A stretch of 64,000 nucleotides of DNA from Candidatus Electrothrix aestuarii. GTDB taxonomy: Bacteria > Desulfobacterota > Desulfobulbia > Desulfobulbales > Desulfobulbaceae. The position numbers and the translations under genes were made by a program. Below the pieces are notes generated by a model. The model saw nothing but the letters and a program-made list of their open reading frames with translations, ran no database searches and was not told the origin of the DNA. This document shows, piece by piece, positions 59,716 through 64,000 of the stretch. The DNA lies in assembly GCA_032595685.2 (NCBI GenBank), contig CP159373.1, forward strand, positions 3,561,907 through 3,625,906, in the 5' to 3' direction. The first letter of the stretch is position 1; the number at the start of each line of letters is the position of its first letter.

Positions 59716-59994
59716 ATGACAGAAACAATGCAGATGGAGATCCCGCAGGACATCCTGGCCGCATTAAAAACCGGTATTCAGGATTTCTCCCAATACATGC
59801 GGGTTGCAGCAGCCATCGCCTGCTTTCAGGAAAAGAAATTGTCCCTGGGCAAAGCGGCTCAGCTTGCCGGATATAATCGTTTAGATTTCCTGGACCTTCT
59901 GGCGGAGAAAGGCATTGTGGCCTTTGACTATGATGAGTCATTCACCGCAAGCGAGTTGCAGGGCGTCTCACTCCTTGCGGACATAAAACCATGA
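59716..59994 (+). CDS. UPF0175-family antitoxin
   Basis: A 92-residue protein with the UPF0175 pattern: EIPQDILAALKTGIQDFSQYMRVAAAIACFQEKKLSLGKAAQLAGYNRLDFLDLLAEKGI, which includes a predicted helix-turn-helix. It pairs with DUF3368 PIN-like toxins. AGGAG precedes the ATG. Its TGA overlaps the toxin ATG by 4 bp, the normal coupling of toxin-antitoxin pairs. It probably represses its own operon. Confidence 0.85.
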   Translation: MTETMQMEIPQDILAALKTGIQDFSQYMRVAAAIACFQEKKLSLGKAAQLAGYNRLDFLDLLAEKGIVAFDYDESFTASELQGVSLLADIKP

Positions 59995-60473
59995 TTATCT
60001 GCAATGCGACGCCGTTGATAGCCTTTGCCCGCATTCAGCGGCTGGATATTTTGCAGCAAACAGTCGGCGAGCTTGTTATTCCTGAAGGCGTTGCCAAGGA
60101 AATTCAGGGATACCGAGGTGGTCATTATGCGGAAATCATTCTTGATGATGAACCGTGGATAACAGTACAAAGGGTTCAGGCACCGACTCAAGTGCAACTC
60201 CTGCTCCCAATTCTTGATCAAGGAGAAGCTGAGGTTATCACCTTGGCTTTGGAACAGAATGCCGATCTGGTTCTTATCGATGAACTCACCGGACGGAAAG
60301 TGGCGCAGTCGCTTCAGCTGCAAGTGATCGGGACCGTCGGTATTTTGATTCGAGCAAAGCAGATGGAGGTGATTACGGCGGTTAAGCCGATCTTGGAAAA
60401 GATGATCCAGCGGGGCATTCGTTACAGTCAACGTTTTGTCCGCTCAATTCTTCATGAAATTGGGGAAGAGTGA
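59991..60473 (+). CDS. DUF3368 PIN-like toxin
   Basis: A 160-residue member of DUF3368, related to PIN-domain RNases. Acidic active-site candidates lie in IICNATPLIAFARI (usually D/N at the start), DQGEAEVITLALE and ADLVLIDELTGRKVA. The DQGE(A)E and (L)IDE motifs are conserved in the family. It is expected to cut RNA unless bound by the UPF0175 antitoxin encoded just upstream. The first motif has Asn where many PIN domains have Asp. Confidence 0.85.
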   Translation: MIICNATPLIAFARIQRLDILQQTVGELVIPEGVAKEIQGYRGGHYAEIILDDEPWITVQRVQAPTQVQLLLPILDQGEAEVITLALEQNADLVLIDELTGRKVAQSLQLQVIGTVGILIRAKQMEVITAVKPILEKMIQRGIRYSQRFVRSILHEIGEE

Positions 60474-60582
60474 TTTTTTCTGACATGTTATGCCCAAGCG
60501 GGGCTATATCTAACCACCCCGAAGTAACATCATAAACCCTGCCACCTGACTTGCGCCCCCATCAGGTCCGAGGAATAAACCA

Positions 60583-61500
60583 ATGAAAGTCGCAAACCCC
60601 CTCTACGATGTCGTGTTCAAATACCTGATGCAGGATATGCGGGTTGCCAAGCTGGTCATATCCAATATCATTGAACAGGAGATAGAATCCCTTGATTTTG
60701 CCTTTACCGAGTTAAACAGAAAACTTCCTGATGGCGGCCTGACCGTGTTGCGGATCGATTTTGCCGCAAAAATACGGGAGCCGGATGGTACAAGTCGGCT
60801 GGTTCTCATTGAGTTACAGAAGGCTAAATTCTCCACTGATATAACCCGTTTTCGTAAGTATCTCGGCAAACAGTATCAGGAAGACTCCAACATTCATCTG
60901 GATGAAAGAACGGGAAAAAAGAAGGCCCTGCCCATTATAAGTATTTATATCCTCGGGCATAATCTTCAGCACAATGATAGTCCGGTTATCCATGTCAAAA
61001 GAGAGTATTACGATCACGCCACCAAGGAAAAACTGACCCGGAAAGAAGAATTTATAGAGAGTCTCACCCATGACAGCTATATCATCCAGGTGGGAAGATT
61101 ACGGAAAAAGCATCGCAATAAGCTCGAAACATTACTCAGTATCTTTGATCAAAGCAATACCAGTAAAGAGAGTAAACATTTTCTTGATGTACTGGAATCC
61201 TCATTTCCCGATGAATTCAAGGTCGTCATCAGACGGCTGCACAAGGCTTCCGCCAGCAAAGAACTTTGTGAAGATATGAATATGGAAGATGAGATCTTAG
61301 AAGAATTAGCGACTCAGGAGCGGGTAATAGCTTACGAAAGGGCGGAAAAAGAGAAAGCGGAAGTTGAAAAAAGGAAAGCGGAAGCGAAGAAAGAAAAAGC
61401 AGAAGAGGAAAAAAGGAAGGCTGAGGCGGAAAAAGAAAAAGCAGAAGAGGAGAAAGCCCGGCTTGAAAAATTATTGAAGCAAGCAGGTATTGAGTTTTAA
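60583..61500 (+). CDS. Rpn-like PD-(D/E)XK nuclease family protein, paralogue 1
   Basis: A 305-residue member of the PD-(D/E)XK 'transposase-associated' (Rpn-like) family: NPLYDVVFKYLMQD at residues 4-17, a core with LRIDFAAKIREPDG and LVLIELQKAKFSTDITRFRKYLGKQY (Asp in RID, Glu-x-Gln-Lys), and EEFIESLTHDSYIIQ. Related Rpn proteins are recombination-promoting nucleases. The last 60 residues are a highly charged coiled coil of E-K-A-E-E-E-K-R-K-A repeats encoded by internally repetitive DNA (61345-61465), prone to length change. Confidence 0.8.
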   Translation: MKVANPLYDVVFKYLMQDMRVAKLVISNIIEQEIESLDFAFTELNRKLPDGGLTVLRIDFAAKIREPDGTSRLVLIELQKAKFSTDITRFRKYLGKQYQEDSNIHLDERTGKKKALPIISIYILGHNLQHNDSPVIHVKREYYDHATKEKLTRKEEFIESLTHDSYIIQVGRLRKKHRNKLETLLSIFDQSNTSKESKHFLDVLESSFPDEFKVVIRRLHKASASKELCEDMNMEDEILEELATQERVIAYERAEKEKAEVEKRKAEAKKEKAEEEKRKAEAEKEKAEEEKARLEKLLKQAGIEF

Positions 61501-61566
61501 GAAAAATAGAAAAGGGTGCGCGGGCCGCTACCCTACCTGACCTTCACATAAAACAGGACAGAAACA

Positions 61567-62448
61567 GTGCAGATAGCAAATCCGGTGTATGATGTCGTCT
61601 TCAAATATCTGATGGCCGACAACAGCATAGCGAAAAAGATCATCTCGCTCATTATCGGCGAGGAAATAGAAAACCTTGATTTTCAGCCCACGGAATACAG
61701 CGATGATGTGGACAAGGGAAACAGGTCGCTCACCGTCTACCGGCTTGACTTCGCGGCGACGGTGCGTCAGCCCGACGGGAGCCGTAAGCGAATCATCATC
61801 GAGATCCAGAAGGCCAAATTCGCCACCGACATCATGCGGTTCCGTAACTATCTCGGTAAACAGTACTCGAACAAAAATAACGTGTATGAAGAGGGGAACA
61901 GGTCAAAAGCCTGTCCGATCCTGAGTATTTATTTTCTGGGCCATCGTCTGGACAATGTCCATGTTCCGGTTACCAGGGTGGAACGGAAGTATTACGACAA
62001 CGCCACAGGCGAGGAACTTCCTGTCCGGGAGGAATTTATCGAAAGCCTGACGCATGACAGTTTTGTTATTCAGATTTCTGAACTCAGACGGAAGCGGAGA
62101 AACCTGTTGGAAAAAGTGCTGGCGGTGTTCGAGCAGCCCGCTTCGGTGAAGACGCCCCATTTTCTTGATATTTCCGAGTCCGAGTATCCAGCGGAGTACA
62201 GAGAGGTGATCCGAAGGCTGATACAAGCCGCTGCTGAACCTCAGGTCAGGCAGACTATGGATGTGGAGGACGAAATCATAGAGGAACTCGGCAGTCTTGA
62301 ACGCATTATAGCGGTTCGTGATAAAACCATTGATGATCAGAAAAGGGAACTTGATGACAAGGACAGGGAGCTTAGTGATAAAAACAAGGCTTTTGATGAT
62401 CAAAAAAAGCTCATTGAGGAATTAAAGAGACAGCTCGGTGAAAAATAA
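61567..62448 (+). CDS. Rpn-like PD-(D/E)XK nuclease family protein, paralogue 2
   Basis: A 293-residue paralogue of the preceding gene, starting at GTG (MQIANPVYDVVFKYLMADN). Same core: YRLDFAATVRQPDG and IIIEIQKAKFATDIMRFRNYLGKQY, then REEFIESLTHDSFVIQ. The C-terminal coiled coil has a different repeat (DKDRELSDKNKAFDDQKK), showing that tails diverge while the nuclease core is kept. The two genes arose by tandem duplication and probably share a transcript; 66 bp separate them. Confidence 0.8.
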   Translation: MQIANPVYDVVFKYLMADNSIAKKIISLIIGEEIENLDFQPTEYSDDVDKGNRSLTVYRLDFAATVRQPDGSRKRIIIEIQKAKFATDIMRFRNYLGKQYSNKNNVYEEGNRSKACPILSIYFLGHRLDNVHVPVTRVERKYYDNATGEELPVREEFIESLTHDSFVIQISELRRKRRNLLEKVLAVFEQPASVKTPHFLDISESEYPAEYREVIRRLIQAAAEPQVRQTMDVEDEIIEELGSLERIIAVRDKTIDDQKRELDDKDRELSDKNKAFDDQKKLIEELKRQLGEK

Positions 62449-62508
62449 CACCAGGACATAACCAGCCCAGGGTGATGATATGGTGGTGTAGGGTATATAT
62501 GCCCTTTC

Positions 62509-62527
62509 CTCGGGGTGTTACCCTGAG
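62509..62527. repeat. Palindromic dispersed repeat, family B
   Basis: CTCGGGGTGTTACCCTGAG followed by GCTGAT. A degenerate family A piece (GTAGGGTGCAGACC..GTCTGCCC) follows at 62543. Confidence 0.6.
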
Positions 62528-62667
62528 CTGATTAATCTAACCAGTTGTAGGGTGCAGACCTATGTGTCTGCCCTTCTTGATATCGGTAAGAAGAAGTTCG
62601 AGCACACATACAGGGTGCCACCCCCTTGCAAATCAGGATGACACCCTGGGCATAATTTCCTGAAATT

Positions 62668-63669
62668 TTACTGCTCAAACAGGGTAGAGATATTTCCAAG
62701 TACTGACCCCTCACCCACGCTTTTTCCTCCGGCCTGGGGAGCCGCTGCCCAGATCTTCCCGGCCAGGCGGGAAAAGGGCAGGGACTGCAACCAGACATGA
62801 CCCGGTCCGCGCAGGGTGGCAAAGAAGAATCCTTCACCGCCGAAGACCGCTGATTTCACATTGCCCACATATTCAATATCATAATCCACAGTCTGGGTCA
62901 GGGCGACCAGACAGCCCGTATCCACCCGCAGGGTCTCTCCGGCCTGGAGCTGCCGTTCGACGATGGTGCCACCTGCATGGACAAAGCAGATGCCGTCACC
63001 GTCCAGCTGCTGCATGATGAATCCTTCACCACCGAACAGGGCGGTGCCGATTTTTTTCTGAAAGGCGATCCCTATGGCCACCCCCTTGGCCGCACAGAGA
63101 AAGGCATCCTTCTGACAGATAATTCGGTTGCCGTAGCGGTTCAGATCCAGGGGGATGATTTTACCGGGATAGGGGGAGGCAAAGGCGACCTTGCCCTTTC
63201 CCTGGCCCTGAAAGGTAAACATGGTAATGAAGAGGCCTTCGCCGGTGATCAGTCGTTTACCTGCTCCGAGCATCTTGTCAAAGAAACCTCCCTGCTGCGA
63301 CGAGGCAGAACCGTCACCAAACACGGTGTCCATTTTAATAAAATCGCTCATGTACATCATGCTACCTGCTTCTGCAACCACACTTTCCTGGGGATCAAGC
63401 TCAATCTCGACAAACTGCATCTCGTGGCCGAAGATTTCGTAATCAATCTCGTGCGCAACCCGTCCTGACATGGGAGGAGGAGTACTGCTCGCAGCAGCGC
63501 CAGGATTGGCCAGCTCCTTGACCTGCTCCACGGGCAGCCAGTCACTGAAGCCTTCTCGCCAGACCATAGTGGCCTGATTGTATTGGCCGGACCGCAGCCC
63601 GGCGAGCATTTGTTCATGGGAAAAAGGCCCTACAGTCTGCCCATTAACAGCTACATACCAGTTATACAT
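62668..63669 (-). CDS. GYF_2 domain fused to AIM24/TIGR00266 family protein
   Basis: A 333-residue protein. Residues 1-55 are a GYF_2 domain ([44 protein letters not shown]), usually a protein-protein adaptor for proline-rich partners. Residues 70-330 are a TIGR00266/AIM24 domain ([80 protein letters not shown]), a glycine-rich beta-helix-like fold of unknown function. No TM segment. It appears monocistronic. Confidence 0.88.
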   Translation of the reverse strand: MYNWYVAVNGQTVGPFSHEQMLAGLRSGQYNQATMVWREGFSDWLPVEQVKELANPGAAASSTPPPMSGRVAHEIDYEIFGHEMQFVEIELDPQESVVAEAGSMMYMSDFIKMDTVFGDGSASSQQGGFFDKMLGAGKRLITGEGLFITMFTFQGQGKGKVAFASPYPGKIIPLDLNRYGNRIICQKDAFLCAAKGVAIGIAFQKKIGTALFGGEGFIMQQLDGDGICFVHAGGTIVERQLQAGETLRVDTGCLVALTQTVDYDIEYVGNVKSAVFGGEGFFFATLRGPGHVWLQSLPFSRLAGKIWAAAPQAGGKSVGEGSVLGNISTLFEQ

Positions 63670-63771
63670 AACGACACCTTGGAATAAGTTTGTTTTCGTT
63701 TGCCCTGGGAATTCTCTTCCTGTCCTGAAAAGCGCTAGCCCTTGAACAGAATATCCGTTATTATTGCAAAT

Positions 63772-64000
63772 ATGGAGAAAAAAATCATAAAAAAAATACA
63801 GCAGGCCATTGGGAAAGCTAATCTGCTGACAAGCCTTGAGGAACGCTCCTGCTATAGTTACGATGCTTCTGGGCGCAATTTTATGCCGGATGCAGTAGCC
63901 TTGCCCGAAACCACAGAACAGGTTGCAGTCCTGCTTCGCCTTGCCAACGAGTATCGTTTCCCAGTGATTCCACGTGGTGCAGGCAGTGGCACCACCGGCG
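63772..64000 (+). CDS. FAD-binding oxidase, GlcD-like (5' part)
   Basis: An ATG at 63772 opens a frame that runs off the right edge (76 residues visible). The sequence shows [15 protein letters not shown], the substrate-independent [38 protein letters not shown], the FAD-binding PCMH N-terminal motif of D-lactate/glycolate oxidase (GlcD) enzymes. It would oxidise a 2-hydroxy acid; the rest is outside the window, so the substrate class is open. Confidence 0.85.
   Translation, partial: MEKKIIKKIQQAIGKANLLTSLEERSCYSYDASGRNFMPDAVALPETTEQVAVLLRLANEYRFPVIPRGAGSGTTG

Overview
The window reads as a bacterial chromosome segment of moderate GC from a strictly anaerobic, sulfur-metabolising Desulfobacterota, most likely Desulfobulbales; a cable-bacterium-like relative is possible but cannot be proven from the sequence. 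The pointers are an HdrA-MvhD-formate dehydrogenase electron-transfer gene set, the futalosine menaquinone enzyme MqnE, a MucR regulator, an S1-domain protein, LolA and a periplasmic beta-carbonic anhydrase, together with abundant fibronectin-III, caspase and toxin-antitoxin genes.

Layout. 1-19 kb: a truncated hypothetical gene, a CaCA antiporter and two near-identical fibronectin-III genes (1.8 and 11.8 kb). Each of these follows an exact 21-bp-period array of degenerate palindromes, and one array is split by an ISL3 transposase relic. Between the two copies lie an ApaLI-like restriction-modification pair, a core block (VanZ-like, S1, LolA, MurI, MucR) and a decayed Panacea-Fic toxin-antitoxin pair. 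At 13-19 kb a three-gene operon encodes a secreted unknown protein, a WD40-caspase lipoprotein and a CHASE2 membrane protein. 19-29 kb: tRNA-Leu, a RCK potassium channel, a YbeY-PdxJ fused reading frame, carbonic anhydrase, a DUF3108 protein, MqnE, a sigma-70 family factor, MalQ and tRNA-Glu.

29.29-43.84 kb: a complete inovirus-like (filamentous phage) prophage inserted at the 3' end of tRNA-Glu and bounded by perfect 72-bp direct repeats. It has a tyrosine integrase, replication initiator, ssDNA-binding-like protein, small virion proteins, a signal-peptide-bearing major coat protein followed by a terminator, a pIII-like adsorption protein with DxDxDG repeats, a pVI-like protein and a Zot/pI ATPase, in the canonical order. 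Unusual cargo includes a TraX homologue, two ASCH-like proteins, a NERD nuclease, an exact 807-bp tandem triplication and a cas-less CRISPR array. Immediately behind it lies the stump of a second element: another att copy, a truncated integrase and a second ISL3 relic.

45-64 kb: hdrA, then mvhD-fdhA. Both transcription units are preceded by similar structured leaders, which suggests co-regulation of one formate-linked, flavin-based electron-bifurcating complex. These are followed by a solitary RelE-like toxin, a DOMON-like protein, a glycosyltransferase-like protein, a second caspase gene (fused to a formylglycine-enzyme domain, with a two-TM partner), a UPF0175/DUF3368 toxin-antitoxin pair, two tandem PD-(D/E)XK 'Rpn-like' proteins, a GYF-AIM24 protein and the start of a GlcD-type FAD oxidase. 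Two families of small palindromic repeats are scattered in intergenic spaces.

The strongest candidates for undescribed biology are the 21-bp palindrome arrays tied to fibronectin-III genes, the orphan CRISPR array carried by a filamentous prophage, the caspase-WD40/CHASE2 operon, the shared leaders of the formate/Hdr genes, and the YbeY-PdxJ junction with an internal ribosome binding site.
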